Shown one piece after another: positions 9,386 to 18,405 of a stretch of DNA of 38,277 nucleotides. Position numbers and translations under genes: made by a program. The DNA is from Bacillota bacterium. Lineage in GTDB: Bacteria; Bacillota; Clostridia; Peptostreptococcales; Anaerovoracaceae. The DNA lies in the NCBI GenBank assembly GCA_017433375.1, contig JAFRHG010000020.1:1-38277 (forward strand). The letters run 5' to 3'. The number at the start of each line of letters is the position of its first letter. Positions within the stretch are counted from its first letter, which is position 1. A model generated the notes under the pieces. The model was not told the origin of the DNA. It worked only from the letters and a program-made list of their open reading frames with translations, and made no database searches.

Positions 9386-10759
9386 CTAGAGCATGAAGCC
9401 CACGATCAGGTACGCGATGACGGAGGCCCCGCCGGCGATGCAGGCGTAGGGCAGCGTGGTCATCATCAGGTTCAGGGTCTTGACCTGGGTTCCCTGGGCG
9501 CACATGATAACGCCGTCACCATAGAGGCAGGTGTTGCTTCCGAAGGCGGCGCCGGAGAATACGGCGGCCGAAACCAGGATCGGATCCACGCCCATGGCGT
9601 TGGCCAGAGGAATAACGATGGGGATGATGATGGCCGCCAGATCCCAGAAGCATCCGGTGGCATAGGCGTAGATGCCGCAGACGATGAATACCGCTGCCGG
9701 CAGGAATCCGCCCTTCATGATGGGCTCGGTGACGGAGATGACGTAGTCCGCCAGTCCCAGTTCCAGGTTGGCTCCCTGTACGGAGAAGGCCAGCACGGAC
9801 AGGATGAACACGAAGCCCATGGACATGACACCGTCAAAGCAGGCCGTCAGCAGTTCGGTGAAGGACATTTTGCGTTCCACCAGGTAGAGGCCGAAGGCCA
9901 CGATCACCGCGGCGGCCGATCCCTTCATGACGTCGGTGTCCGTCAGCAGGGTGACCACGATCATGACGATCAGCGGGATCAGGAAGTTCCAGGGCTGGGG
10001 CTTGACGCCTTCCGGCATGTCGTCCGTCTTGGCGTTCCTCACGATCTCCTCGTCGGTTCCCTCGGGGAAGACATCTCCCGTCAGCTCGTAACGCTCATAG
10101 GCCTTCTTCATGGAACCGATCTTGGGAATGATGCCGAAGATCTGCAGCAGGCAGACGATGATGGCGAACCAGGCATAAAAGGCAAAGGGCAGTCCGTGGA
10201 CGTAGGCCGCCATGGAGGATCCGCCGATCTCCACGCCCTGCTCTTCCATCAGCTGGGCGAAGTAGACCGCCCAGGAAGACAGGGGGATCAGCAGGCAGAC
10301 CGGAGCCGCCACCGTGTTGACCACGTAGGCCAGCTGCAGCCGGGGGATGCCCAGCTTGTCGGTGATGCCCTTCATGGTGGTGCCCACCGCCAGGTTGTTC
10401 AGATAGTCATCCAGGAAGATGATCACGCCCAGGATGAAGGTGCCCAGCAGGGCCGACTTCTTCGTCTTGATCAGCTTTCTTGCCCAGAATCCGAAGTCGA
10501 TGACCGCTCCCGACCGCTCATACATCATGATCAGCATGCCGAAGAGGGCGATGACGATCAGCAGCCACTGGAGGGATTCATTGGTAAATCCTCCGTAGAT
10601 GCAGTCGAAGAATTTGCCCGCGAACCCGGTCAGTCCGCCGGCGAGTATCAGCGCCGCCATGGACAGGCCGCAGGTCATCGCGAACAGCGTCTTTTTCGTC
10701 GTCACGGCGATGACCAGGATGGTCAGTACGGGCAAAACACAAATAAAACCATAATCCAT
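9386..10759 (-). CDS. nhaC: NhaC-family Na+/H+ antiporter
   Basis: Integral membrane protein of 457 residues with about 11-12 hydrophobic segments. The family signature FLDDYLNNLAVGTTMKGITD lies near residues 115-135, and a second conserved polar segment GSNTCLYGDGVIMCAQGT lies near 405-425. NhaC proteins exchange Na+ for H+; some relatives exchange organic anions or amines, so the substrate is not settled by sequence. AGGAGG precedes the ATG. It follows the amidohydrolase gene by 82 nt and is the last gene of the long leftward run. In context it may balance ions for the oxidoreductase operon, or export a product of the amidohydrolase. A run of nine G lies just beyond its stop. Confidence 0.85.
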   Translation of the reverse strand: MDYGFICVLPVLTILVIAVTTKKTLFAMTCGLSMAALILAGGLTGFAGKFFDCIYGGFTNESLQWLLIVIALFGMLIMMYERSGAVIDFGFWARKLIKTKKSALLGTFILGVIIFLDDYLNNLAVGTTMKGITDKLGIPRLQLAYVVNTVAAPVCLLIPLSSWAVYFAQLMEEQGVEIGGSSMAAYVHGLPFAFYAWFAIIVCLLQIFGIIPKIGSMKKAYERYELTGDVFPEGTDEEIVRNAKTDDMPEGVKPQPWNFLIPLIVMIVVTLLTDTDVMKGSAAAVIVAFGLYLVERKMSFTELLTACFDGVMSMGFVFILSVLAFSVQGANLELGLADYVISVTEPIMKGGFLPAAVFIVCGIYAYATGCFWDLAAIIIPIVIPLANAMGVDPILVSAAVFSGAAFGSNTCLYGDGVIMCAQGTQVKTLNLMMTTLPYACIAGGASVIAYLIVGFML

Positions 10760-10809
10760 GCTTTACCTCCTAACAATGAATCAATGATAATGATGAATAA
10801 TATCGATGA

Positions 10810-10827
10810 TCATGACGGCTGTCATGA
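10810..10827. promoter_or_regulatory. Palindrome upstream of nhaC
   Basis: TCATGAC-GGCT-GTCATGA, a perfect 7-bp inverted repeat in the 82-nt gap between the amidohydrolase and nhaC genes. It lacks a U-run. It could be an operator or a processing hairpin setting the relative expression of nhaC. Confidence 0.4.
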
Positions 10828-10841
10828 ACGATAACGTTGAA

Positions 10842-12497
10842 TCAGGACTCCCCCCGCCGGTGGACGACCTTCCCGTCCATGATGGTCAGCAGGGCCGATC
10901 TGCCCAGGATGTCCTCGGGCTTATCGTCGATGATCCGTCCGTCGAGGACGGCGATGTCCGCTTTCTTTCCCGCTTCCAGGGTGCCCAGTTCCTCTTCCTG
11001 TCCCAGGGTATAGGCGCCCAGATAGGTGTACCCCTCCAGGGTCTCCCAGATGTCCATCACGTCATCCGGGTTGGTTCCCATCAGTTCCCCGCCGGTAGTG
11101 CGCCGGGTCAGGGCCGCGTAGATATTCGTAAAGGGATCGATGTCGATGATGGGATAATCCGTGCTCATGTTCACCGTGCCCCCCGCGTCGATGATGGACT
11201 GGAAAGGATGGCTGGTATGCCAGCGCTCCTCGCCGATGGCGTCGATCATAAAGGACTCGGTGCACAGCAGCAGGTGGGCCGGCTGCTTGCAGGCCATGAC
11301 ATCCAGCTGTCCGAACCGCTCGTAGTCACCCTCGTGGAGCATCTCGATGTGTTCGATGCAGTTGCGCAGACCGTGGCTGCCGTTGGCTTTGCCCGAAGCC
11401 TCGAAGGCGTTCAGGGACATCCGCACGGCGCCGTCGCCCGTACAGTGGATCCGCACGGGGAAGCCCTCCCCGTTAGCCGCGGTCACCTTGGCGTTCAGTT
11501 CCTCCTGGGTGTGGATGGGCACCGCGTTCTTTTCCGGATTCTCCGGATCATCCACGTAGGGCTCCACCAGCACGCCCGTATAGGCGTCGATGACCCCGTC
11601 CTGATAGGCCTTGAGGCCCGGCATGCGGACCAGGCCGGAGGAGTATTGCCTTTGCAGTTCCTTGGCCCGGGCAAAGGTCAGGTCCCGGTCGATGGCCGGG
11701 TAGACGAAGATGCGGCAGGTCAGTTCCCCCTGCTGCTCCAGTTCCCGGTAGATGGCGAAGCCTTCCGGTTCCCGGTTGATGACGTGCTCGTTGGACAGAT
11801 CCCCCACGGTGGTGATGCCGAAGGTGTTGAACCGTCCGATGGAATGGCGGAGCATCCGCTTCGCGTCGTCCCGGTCGATATCCATCATCATGAAGTAGAC
11901 CGGGTCCGCCCCCTTGTTGTACAGGACGCCGGTCAGCTCTCCCTGCTCGTCTTTTTTGATGTAAAAGCAATCCTCGCCCTGCACCTTCTCCGGGGTATAG
12001 CCGAAGAGTTCCAGGGCTTTGGAGTTGACCCAGACCAGCCAGCCGTCCGCCGTGGGAAGGCAGATGGGAATGTCCCGGGAGATCTCGTCCAGCATCTCCT
12101 TGCGGGGAAGCTCCTGATCATCCCAGGCCGAGATCATCCAGCCGCTGGCCAGAATCAGTTTCGTCTCCGGGTGGCGCTGCAGGTAGTCCCGGACGATGTC
12201 CACGCATTCCTCCGCCGACCGGGTTCCCTCCAGATTGATGTCGTTGTCATCCATCATCGCCCCCATGGTGATGTGGATGTGGGAGTCGATGATCCCGGGC
12301 AGAAGCAGCTTGTCTTCGTAGGCGTACACCTCAGTGTCCGGCCCGACAAAGGCCTGCAGTTCCTCCTCGCTGCCCACGGCAAGGATCCGGTCTCCCCGGA
12401 CAGCTGCGCCGCCGGCGAAGACCTCCCGGCCCCTTCCCGGATAGACCAGATTGCTGGTGATGATCTTATCCGCTGTTTTAGTGTTGCTGGTTCCCAT
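10842..12497 (-). CDS. YtcJ-like amidohydrolase
   Basis: Metal-dependent hydrolase of the amidohydrolase superfamily, YtcJ/N-substituted formamide deformylase group, 551 residues. DSHIHI near residue 72 is the first metal-binding HxH. HCTGDGAVRM and CIEHIEM near residues 350-375 supply later histidines, and MSTDYP near 440 the catalytic aspartate. The C-terminal GTLEAGKKADIAVLDG is the usual small beta-sandwich return. There is no signal peptide, so it is cytoplasmic. The physiological substrate is unknown for most of this group; an N-acyl or amide compound linked to amino-acid breakdown would fit the neighbours. It starts 18 nt after srtB with AAGGA upstream. Confidence 0.85.
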   Translation of the reverse strand: MGTSNTKTADKIITSNLVYPGRGREVFAGGAAVRGDRILAVGSEEELQAFVGPDTEVYAYEDKLLLPGIIDSHIHITMGAMMDDNDINLEGTRSAEECVDIVRDYLQRHPETKLILASGWMISAWDDQELPRKEMLDEISRDIPICLPTADGWLVWVNSKALELFGYTPEKVQGEDCFYIKKDEQGELTGVLYNKGADPVYFMMMDIDRDDAKRMLRHSIGRFNTFGITTVGDLSNEHVINREPEGFAIYRELEQQGELTCRIFVYPAIDRDLTFARAKELQRQYSSGLVRMPGLKAYQDGVIDAYTGVLVEPYVDDPENPEKNAVPIHTQEELNAKVTAANGEGFPVRIHCTGDGAVRMSLNAFEASGKANGSHGLRNCIEHIEMLHEGDYERFGQLDVMACKQPAHLLLCTESFMIDAIGEERWHTSHPFQSIIDAGGTVNMSTDYPIIDIDPFTNIYAALTRRTTGGELMGTNPDDVMDIWETLEGYTYLGAYTLGQEEELGTLEAGKKADIAVLDGRIIDDKPEDILGRSALLTIMDGKVVHRRGES

Positions 12498-12515
12498 GAT
12501 TTCCTTCGTCCTGGG

Positions 12516-13325
12516 TTAAAACTCCGGTTTCTTCTGCTTCGCGTCGATGCGTTTGCCGACAACGAAAAACCGTCCTTCCTTCGCCTGGTAGGCGCAGGTG
12601 GACAGGGTCACCAGCTGATCGCCGAATTCGGCGGTCTCGCCGGTGTTGTAGGCCGAGATGGAGAGGACGCCGTTCACGTATTCGTTGAACTGCTCCTCCG
12701 TGGTGATCCCGGCGTACTGATAATACTTGAAGGCATCGGAATCCTCCGCGTAGATCTTCGAATATCCCGCGGCGATGATCTGGTAGGTCCCCTGCCCTCC
12801 TTTGTAGATGGTGTCAAAGGAAAAGGTCGGATGCTTGCGGTAAAACTCCGGATCCTCGTACTTCACCAGATCGTGGAACATGATGCCGCTCTTCATGTGG
12901 TGTCCGTAGACCAGCCAGTTGCACGTGGGAATGAAGATGTCGCTGTCGGCGTCCATAAAGGGCGTGCCCGACTCCGAATGCTCCCGCTTGAAATCCCGGT
13001 GGAGATAGTACTCCGGATCGTCCTTCGTCTGCATGACGGGATAGTCGATCTTCGTGTCCTCCATCCTGACCCATCCGATGATGTCGCTGTTGGCCTGGTA
13101 GAGGCCGACGTACTTCCCGATGATGGTGCCCCGGCTGGTCAGCAGATCCTTCTGCATGCTTTCGACCTTTTTCAGATCGGCGAACTCGTCCTGCGCCTTC
13201 CAGGCCTGGAAGAAATAGTTCCCCAGATAATACCCGGAGCCGCAGAAAACGATCAGGCAGATGATCAGAAGGATCTTCGATCCCAGGCCCATGGGTTTCC
13301 TGCTTCCGTTGCCTTTCCTGCTCAT
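12516..13325 (-). CDS. srtB: Class B sortase
   Basis: Membrane-anchored transpeptidase that attaches proteins to the cell wall or builds pili. It has 269 residues: a basic N-terminus, one TM segment (about 17-38), then the sortase barrel. The catalytic set is visible: His142 in WLVYGHHMKSG, Cys244 in TLSTCAY and Arg252 in GRFFVVGKR; the spacing and the YQAKEGRFFVVGKR ending are of class B type. The ribosome site AGGAGA is clear. No gene for a sorted substrate is seen in the window, so the target must be encoded elsewhere. Its place in a metabolic operon, 19 nt after the ACT protein gene, is unusual. Confidence 0.9.
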   Translation of the reverse strand: MSRKGNGSRKPMGLGSKILLIICLIVFCGSGYYLGNYFFQAWKAQDEFADLKKVESMQKDLLTSRGTIIGKYVGLYQANSDIIGWVRMEDTKIDYPVMQTKDDPEYYLHRDFKREHSESGTPFMDADSDIFIPTCNWLVYGHHMKSGIMFHDLVKYEDPEFYRKHPTFSFDTIYKGGQGTYQIIAAGYSKIYAEDSDAFKYYQYAGITTEEQFNEYVNGVLSISAYNTGETAEFGDQLVTLSTCAYQAKEGRFFVVGKRIDAKQKKPEF

Positions 13326-13344
13326 TCAGTCTCCTGTTTTCCGT

Positions 13345-13770
13345 CTATTTCAGTTCATCCATGGTGCATAGCTTGACGTCCGCGCTCTCGAGAAGTTTCT
13401 CCGCCCGGTTCTGGTCGCCCGTCTTCATCATGATTACCGCTTCGCCCTTGATGGACTGGATGGTGGAGTAGATGTACTTGACGCCGATGCCCGCGTCGGA
13501 AAGGATCTGCAGCACCCGGTTCAGACCGCCCGGCCGGTTGTCGATGCCCACTGCCAGGACTTCCGTCACGCTGGCCATGAAGCCGCCGCCGGACAGGATC
13601 CTGACCGTCTCCTCCGGATTCTGCACGATGCAGCGGAGGATGCCGTATTCCCCGGTCTCCGCGATGGTCGCCGCGTTAAGATCCACGCCGTGTTCCGCCA
13701 GAAGCTGCGTCAGGGCAGCCAGCCGGCCCGTTTCGTTTTCAATAAAAACCGATACCTGTTTCACTGCCAT
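13345..13770 (-). CDS. Double-ACT-domain protein
   Basis: 141 residues made of two ACT domains (about 2-68 and 70-139), with ENETGRLAALTQLLAEHGVDL and then DNRPGGLNRVLQILSDAGIGV. ACT pairs bind amino acids and act as regulators. Proteins of this type are commonly encoded next to phenylacetate-CoA ligase and indolepyruvate oxidoreductase genes. Its ATG overlaps the stop of the ligase gene (TAATG), so the two are translationally coupled. A role as amino-acid sensor or allosteric partner for the pathway is inferred. Confidence 0.88.
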   Translation of the reverse strand: MAVKQVSVFIENETGRLAALTQLLAEHGVDLNAATIAETGEYGILRCIVQNPEETVRILSGGGFMASVTEVLAVGIDNRPGGLNRVLQILSDAGIGVKYIYSTIQSIKGEAVIMMKTGDQNRAEKLLESADVKLCTMDELK

Positions 13771-15071
13771 TATTCGTACTTCCTCCTGTCTTCCACTCTG
13801 ACGGCTTTGCCCTCGCTTCTGGGCAGGGTCCCCGCGTTCAGGAACCTGACCTTGCAGCCGATCTGCAGGATCTCCCGCAGCGCGTGCTCAACCCTCTTCC
13901 TCATGTTCTCGACGAAATCGATATCGTCGATGATCAGTCCTTCGGCGAACTCGACCATCAGCTCGATGCTGTCGGAGCCGCCCTTGCGATCCACCAGGAT
14001 CTTGTAGTTCAGCGTCAGCTCATTGAATTTGGCGATGACCGTTTCCACCTGGGAGGGGAATACGTTGACGCCCTTGACGATGAGCATGTCGTCGGTCCGG
14101 CCGAATACCCGGCTCATCCGGACGCTCGTCCTGCCGCAGGAGCACTTCCCTTCCATCAGGTAACAGATGTCTCTGGTCCTGTACCTGACCATGGGCACGC
14201 CCCGCTTCTTCAGGGTGGTGAAGACCAGTTCCCCGGTCTCCCCCGGCGGCAGCGGCTTCAGGGTGTTGGGATCGACGATCTCCGGATAGAAGAGATCCTC
14301 CTGGATGTGCATGCCGTTGTTGGCCTCGCAGCTGGTGGCCACGCCGGGTCCGGTGATCTCCGTCAGACCGTAGATGTCGTGGGCCCGGATGCCCAGACCC
14401 TTCTCGATCTTCTCCCGCATGCTCTGGGTCCAGGGCTCCGCCCCGAAGAGGCCCGCCCTGATCTGCAGATCCGCCGGATCGATGCCCGCCCTCTCCACCG
14501 CCTCGGCGATGGTCAGGGCGTAGGAAGGCGTGCAGCAGAGGATGTCGCTCTTCATGTCCTGCATGAACATGATCTGCCGGGCCGTGTTGCCCGTGCTCAT
14601 GGGCAGGACCGTGGCGCCGAGGGTCTCCGCGCCGGCATGGGCGCCCAGGCCGCCGGTGAACAGGCCGTAGCCGTAGGCCACGTGCACGGTGTCATTGGGG
14701 CCCGCGCCGCACATGGCCAGTCCTCTGGCCACTGCCTCGCCCCAGTCTTCCATGTCCCCCTTGGTGTAGCCGATGATCTTCGGCTTTCCCGTGGTGCCCG
14801 AAGAAGACTGGATCCGGACGATGTTTTCCATAGGCTGGGCGAAGAGGCCGGTGGGATAGTTCTCCGCAAGGTCCTCCTTGTTGATGAAGGGCAGCAGAGC
14901 GATATCCTCCAGGGTAACGATATCCTCCGGCTTGACGCCGGCCTTGTCCATCTTCGCCGCATAGTGAGGTACGTGCTCGTACTCGTACTTTACCGTTTCC
15001 TGCAGCCTCTCCAGCTGCAGCGCGCGCATGGTTTCCCGATCCGCGCATTCCATTTCCTTGTTCCAAATCAT
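13770..15071 (-). CDS. paaK: Phenylacetate-CoA ligase family protein
   Basis: Adenylate-forming acyl-CoA ligase of 433 residues. SSSGTTGKPK (89-98) is the AMP/phosphate loop; YGLTE (234-238), RYRTRD (near 306) and GRTDDMLIVKGVNVFPSQVE (near 340) are the other family motifs. A CSCGRT segment after a further cysteine suggests a small metal-binding knuckle. Beside indolepyruvate ferredoxin oxidoreductase it most likely handles arylacetates made from aromatic amino acids. In a fermenter it may run in the ATP-forming direction from arylacetyl-CoA; this is an inference. It lies 74 nt after iorB and overlaps the ACT gene. Confidence 0.9.
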   Translation of the reverse strand: MIWNKEMECADRETMRALQLERLQETVKYEYEHVPHYAAKMDKAGVKPEDIVTLEDIALLPFINKEDLAENYPTGLFAQPMENIVRIQSSSGTTGKPKIIGYTKGDMEDWGEAVARGLAMCGAGPNDTVHVAYGYGLFTGGLGAHAGAETLGATVLPMSTGNTARQIMFMQDMKSDILCCTPSYALTIAEAVERAGIDPADLQIRAGLFGAEPWTQSMREKIEKGLGIRAHDIYGLTEITGPGVATSCEANNGMHIQEDLFYPEIVDPNTLKPLPPGETGELVFTTLKKRGVPMVRYRTRDICYLMEGKCSCGRTSVRMSRVFGRTDDMLIVKGVNVFPSQVETVIAKFNELTLNYKILVDRKGGSDSIELMVEFAEGLIIDDIDFVENMRKRVEHALREILQIGCKVRFLNAGTLPRSEGKAVRVEDRRKYE

Positions 15072-15145
15072 TAGGGGGTTTTCCTTTCTTTGTTTCGATG
15101 CTTCGGTTTACGCTTCTTCCGGGGCAGCCTGCGGGCGGATCTCCG

Positions 15146-15718
15146 CTACGCCTGCTGTCCCCGCTGAAACGCGAACTTGTTCATCTCAACGAAGTTCCCC
15201 TTCACTTTCTCCGAAATAACTCTCATCCACGCTTCCTCACTGAAGGGAAGATCGCGGGCCGCCGCGCCCAGGAGCACCACGTTCACCGCCTTGTCGCTGC
15301 CGCACTCTTCGGCAATCTCCAGGGCGTTGAAGGCCTTGACCTTTCCGGCGCGCTGCTTCAGCGCCTCCTCCAGGTTCTCCGGCCAGGGGGCGTCTCCCAG
15401 AACCACCGGCATGGGCAGGATCTGCTGCACGTTGACGTACAGGGACCCGCCCTCCTTAAGCCAGGGAAGCCATCGGTAGGCCTCCAGCTGTTCAAAGGCA
15501 AGAATAATATCCGCTTCACCCTCCTCGATGAGGGGAGCGCCGACCTTTTCGTCGCTGATCTTCACGTGGGTCACCACGCTGCCGCCCCTCTGGGACATGC
15601 CGTGGACCTCACTGAGTTTCACATCGTATCCGTCCTCCAGCGCCAGGTTTCCGAGAAGCACGCTGGCCAGCAGGGTTCCCTGCCCGCCGACGCCTACGAT
15701 CAGAATATTCGTCTTCAT
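15146..15718 (-). CDS. iorB: Indolepyruvate:ferredoxin oxidoreductase beta subunit
   Basis: Smaller subunit of IOR (gamma-type 2-oxoacid oxidoreductase domain), 190 residues. The N-terminal NILIVGVGGQGTLLASVLLG and the SEVHGMSQRGGSVVTHVK segment near residue 38 are the hallmarks. IOR decarboxylates aryl pyruvates from Trp, Phe and Tyr to aryl-acetyl-CoAs and reduces ferredoxin. Its ATG follows the iorA stop with no gap, and the ribosome site lies inside iorA. Confidence 0.95.
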   Translation of the reverse strand: MKTNILIVGVGGQGTLLASVLLGNLALEDGYDVKLSEVHGMSQRGGSVVTHVKISDEKVGAPLIEEGEADIILAFEQLEAYRWLPWLKEGGSLYVNVQQILPMPVVLGDAPWPENLEEALKQRAGKVKAFNALEIAEECGSDKAVNVVLLGAAARDLPFSEEAWMRVISEKVKGNFVEMNKFAFQRGQQA

Positions 15719-17464
15719 TTACTTCTCCTCCTTCCCGGTGCTTTCGATAGCATCAAAGGGGCACACCCTGGCACAGAGTCCGCATCCCACGCACCTCTCG
15801 GGCACGACGATGGGACGGCCGTCCTTGATCTCGATGGCCGGGCAGCCGATCTTCATGCACATCCGGCAGTTGCGGCAGCGGTCCGTCACGACCATGGGGA
15901 TTCCCGGCTGTTTAACGATCATGGCGCAGGGGCGCTTGGTGATGATCACAGACAGCTCGTCCCGGCTGGTTTCTTCCTCGACGATCCTCTCCACTTCTTC
16001 GAGCTCGAAGGGATCCACTTCCACCACGTGCTTCACGCCGCAGGCCTGGCAGAGCTCCTTCAGATCCACCGCCGGCGCCGGCTCTCCCTTGGCATTTTTG
16101 CCGCTGGCCGGATTCTGCTGGTGTCCGGTCATGCCGGTGATCCGGTTGTCCAGAATGATGACCGTTCCCTTCGATCCGTTGTAGCTCATGTTGATGAGCC
16201 CGGTGATGCCGGAATGGAGGAAGGTGGAATCTCCCAGTACAGCCACGGTGTTTTCCTTGCTGCCCGTCGCCCATTCAAAGCCGTGGGCCATGCCGATAGA
16301 GGCGCCCATGCACAGGGTGGTATCCATGGAGGATGTAGGCGGCAGGGCTGACAGGGTATAGCAGCCGATGTCGCCGAAGACACGGGTCTTCTTTTTGCTC
16401 AGTACGTGGAACAGTCCCCGGTGGGGGCATCCCGCGCACAGAAGGGGCGGCCGGCCGGGAGCGTCGCTGACGTCCACGTCGTGCTCCGCCGGATCCTCGC
16501 CGAAGGCCTCCCGGATCATGTTGGCGCTGTACTCGCCCTGGATGGTGAACATGTCCTTGCCGCCGGTCACGGGGATTCCCCAGGAGCGGATCTGCTCCTC
16601 GATGAAGGGATCTCCCTCTTCGATGACGTAAAGCTTGCCTACGTTGGAGGCGAAATCCCGGATCAGGGCCTTGGGCAGGGGATTGACGATCCCCAGCTTC
16701 AGGAAACTGACGTCGGGCAGGGCATCCTTCGCGTACTGATAGGCGATGCCGCTGGTGATGATGCCGATGGACTCATCGCCCATCTGCACATCGTTGATAT
16801 CCCACTCGCAGGAATCGGCGGCGATCTGCGCCAGCCGTTCCTCCTGGGCAACGTGGAGTTTTCTGGCCATGGCCGGCATGGCCACGTACTTGTTCACGTT
16901 CTTCTCATAGGGGATGATCTCCCGCTCGGTCCGCTCGCCCAGTTCCACGATTCCCCGGGAATGGGAGATGCGGGTGTTGGAGCGCAGGAGCACCACCGTG
17001 TCGTATTTCTCACTGATGTCGTAGGCCAGGCGGATGTAGTCCTTGCATTCCTGGGCGTCCGCCGGCTCCAGGATCGGCACGCCGGCGCTGCGGCCGTGGT
17101 ACCGGGAGTCCTGTTCGTTCTGGCTGGAATGGCAGCCGTTGTCGTCGGCCACCAGCAGGACGAAGCCGCCGTTTACGCCGGTGTAGGCCGCCGTATAAAA
17201 GGGATCCGCCGCCACGTTCAGTCCCACATGCTTCATGCAGGACAGGGCTCTGGCTCCGCCAAGGGAGGCTCCCATGGCCGTCTCCACACCCACCTTCTCG
17301 TTGGGCGCCCACTCCGCGTGGATCTCATCGTACTTCGCCGCGGCTTCCGTCACCTCGGTGCTCGGCGTCCCCGGATAGGAGGACACCACGGTCACTCCCG
17401 CTTCCCAGGCTCCCCGGGCAAAGGCTTCGTTGCCCAGCATGATCTGTCTGTTCTTTTCGCTCAT
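15719..17464 (-). CDS. iorA: Indolepyruvate:ferredoxin oxidoreductase alpha subunit
   Basis: Large, ThDP-binding subunit of IOR, 581 residues. It opens with MLGNEAFARGAWEAGVTVVS and SYPGTPSTEVTE (pyrimidine-binding domain). The ThDP-binding half contains CAGCPHRG, GDIGCY and GDSTFLHSGITG. Two 4Fe-4S ferredoxin motifs close the protein, CRNCRMCMKIGCP and CVGCGLCARVCPFDAI. I chose ATG 17464, with TGAGG five bases upstream; a GTG at 17479 overlapping the upstream stop would add five residues but has no ribosome site. The start lies inside the operon, 11 nt after porB. Confidence 0.95.
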   Translation of the reverse strand: MSEKNRQIMLGNEAFARGAWEAGVTVVSSYPGTPSTEVTEAAAKYDEIHAEWAPNEKVGVETAMGASLGGARALSCMKHVGLNVAADPFYTAAYTGVNGGFVLLVADDNGCHSSQNEQDSRYHGRSAGVPILEPADAQECKDYIRLAYDISEKYDTVVLLRSNTRISHSRGIVELGERTEREIIPYEKNVNKYVAMPAMARKLHVAQEERLAQIAADSCEWDINDVQMGDESIGIITSGIAYQYAKDALPDVSFLKLGIVNPLPKALIRDFASNVGKLYVIEEGDPFIEEQIRSWGIPVTGGKDMFTIQGEYSANMIREAFGEDPAEHDVDVSDAPGRPPLLCAGCPHRGLFHVLSKKKTRVFGDIGCYTLSALPPTSSMDTTLCMGASIGMAHGFEWATGSKENTVAVLGDSTFLHSGITGLINMSYNGSKGTVIILDNRITGMTGHQQNPASGKNAKGEPAPAVDLKELCQACGVKHVVEVDPFELEEVERIVEEETSRDELSVIITKRPCAMIVKQPGIPMVVTDRCRNCRMCMKIGCPAIEIKDGRPIVVPERCVGCGLCARVCPFDAIESTGKEEK

Positions 17465-17475
17465 TTCAGCCTCAC

Positions 17476-18405
17476 TCACTCACATTTCTGCAGCAGTTTT
17501 TCCCACTGCTCATCGACGTATTCCTGCGTTTTCAGAATCATCCATTCGCTGCCTTTGCGGAACATATGGCGGAACCTTCCCTGCTTCGACAGGAATTCCT
17601 CGACGGGCAGTTTCCGCCGGGGCTCGTAGGTCAGCCGCCACTCGCCGGCTTCGATCTCGTAGAGGGGCCACACGCAGGTGTCCACCGCCAACCGGCAGAT
17701 CTCCGCCAGATCCTCCGCCTCGTAGCGCCAGCCCCTGGGACAGGGCGCCAGCACGTTGAGGAAGCAGGGTCCTTCGGTATAGATGGCCTTGTGGGCCTTC
17801 TCGTGGAGATCACGGAAATCGTTCAGGAACGTGGTCTGGGCCGCGTAGGGAATGTTGTGGGCGGCCATGATCTCCGTGAGATTCTTCTTGTTCTGGGGTT
17901 TGCCCGGGATCACGCTGCCCGCCGGGGAGGTGGTCGCGTTGGCAAACTGGGGCGTGGAGGAGGAACGCTGGATGCCCGTGTTCATGTAGGCCTCGTTGTC
18001 GTAACAGACGTAGACCATGTCGTGCCCCCGTTCCATGGCGCCGGACAGGGACTGCAGACCGATGTCGTAGGTGCCCCCGTCGCCGCCGAAGGTGATGAAC
18101 TTGTAGGTGTCCTGGACCTTGCCCTTTTTCTTCAGCACGTTGTAGGCTGCCTCCACGCCGGCCATGGTGGCGCCGGCGTTCTCGAAGGCGCTGTGGATGT
18201 AGCTGTCGTAGTAGGCGGTGTTGGGATAGATGAAGCTGGAGACCTCCAGGCATCCGGTGGCGTTGCCCACCACGGCCCGGTCGCCCTCATCCAGGGCGCG
18301 CAGTACGCCGCGGACGGCGATGCCGGCGCCGCATCCCGCGCAGAGCCGGTGTCCTCCGGCCAGCCGTTCCGGCTTCTCCAGTTCCCGTTTCAGACTATAT
18401 GCCAT
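17476..18405 (-). CDS. porB: 2-oxoacid:ferredoxin oxidoreductase beta subunit
   Basis: ThDP-binding beta subunit of a four-subunit pyruvate or 2-oxoisovalerate:ferredoxin oxidoreductase, 309 residues. HRLCAGCGAGIAVRG near residue 20 supplies cluster cysteines, and FGGDGGTYDIGLQSL with NEAYMNTGIQRS is the ThDP/Mg motif (about 107-147). APCPRGWRYE near residue 225 is also conserved. With PorG, PorD and PorA it oxidises a 2-oxo acid to acyl-CoA and CO2 with reduction of ferredoxin. Pyruvate versus branched-chain substrate cannot be decided by eye. Its ATG overlaps the porA stop by one base. Confidence 0.9.
   Translation of the reverse strand: MAYSLKRELEKPERLAGGHRLCAGCGAGIAVRGVLRALDEGDRAVVGNATGCLEVSSFIYPNTAYYDSYIHSAFENAGATMAGVEAAYNVLKKKGKVQDTYKFITFGGDGGTYDIGLQSLSGAMERGHDMVYVCYDNEAYMNTGIQRSSSTPQFANATTSPAGSVIPGKPQNKKNLTEIMAAHNIPYAAQTTFLNDFRDLHEKAHKAIYTEGPCFLNVLAPCPRGWRYEAEDLAEICRLAVDTCVWPLYEIEAGEWRLTYEPRRKLPVEEFLSKQGRFRHMFRKGSEWMILKTQEYVDEQWEKLLQKCE

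Noticed and set aside
10806-13376. 856-codon open frame on +
   Set aside because: Antisense to the amidohydrolase and sortase genes, both with intact catalytic motifs; no family resemblance.
17465-17479. GTG start of iorA overlapping the porB stop
   Set aside because: No ribosome site in front of it; ATG 17464 has TGAGG at good spacing. The overlap alone was not enough.
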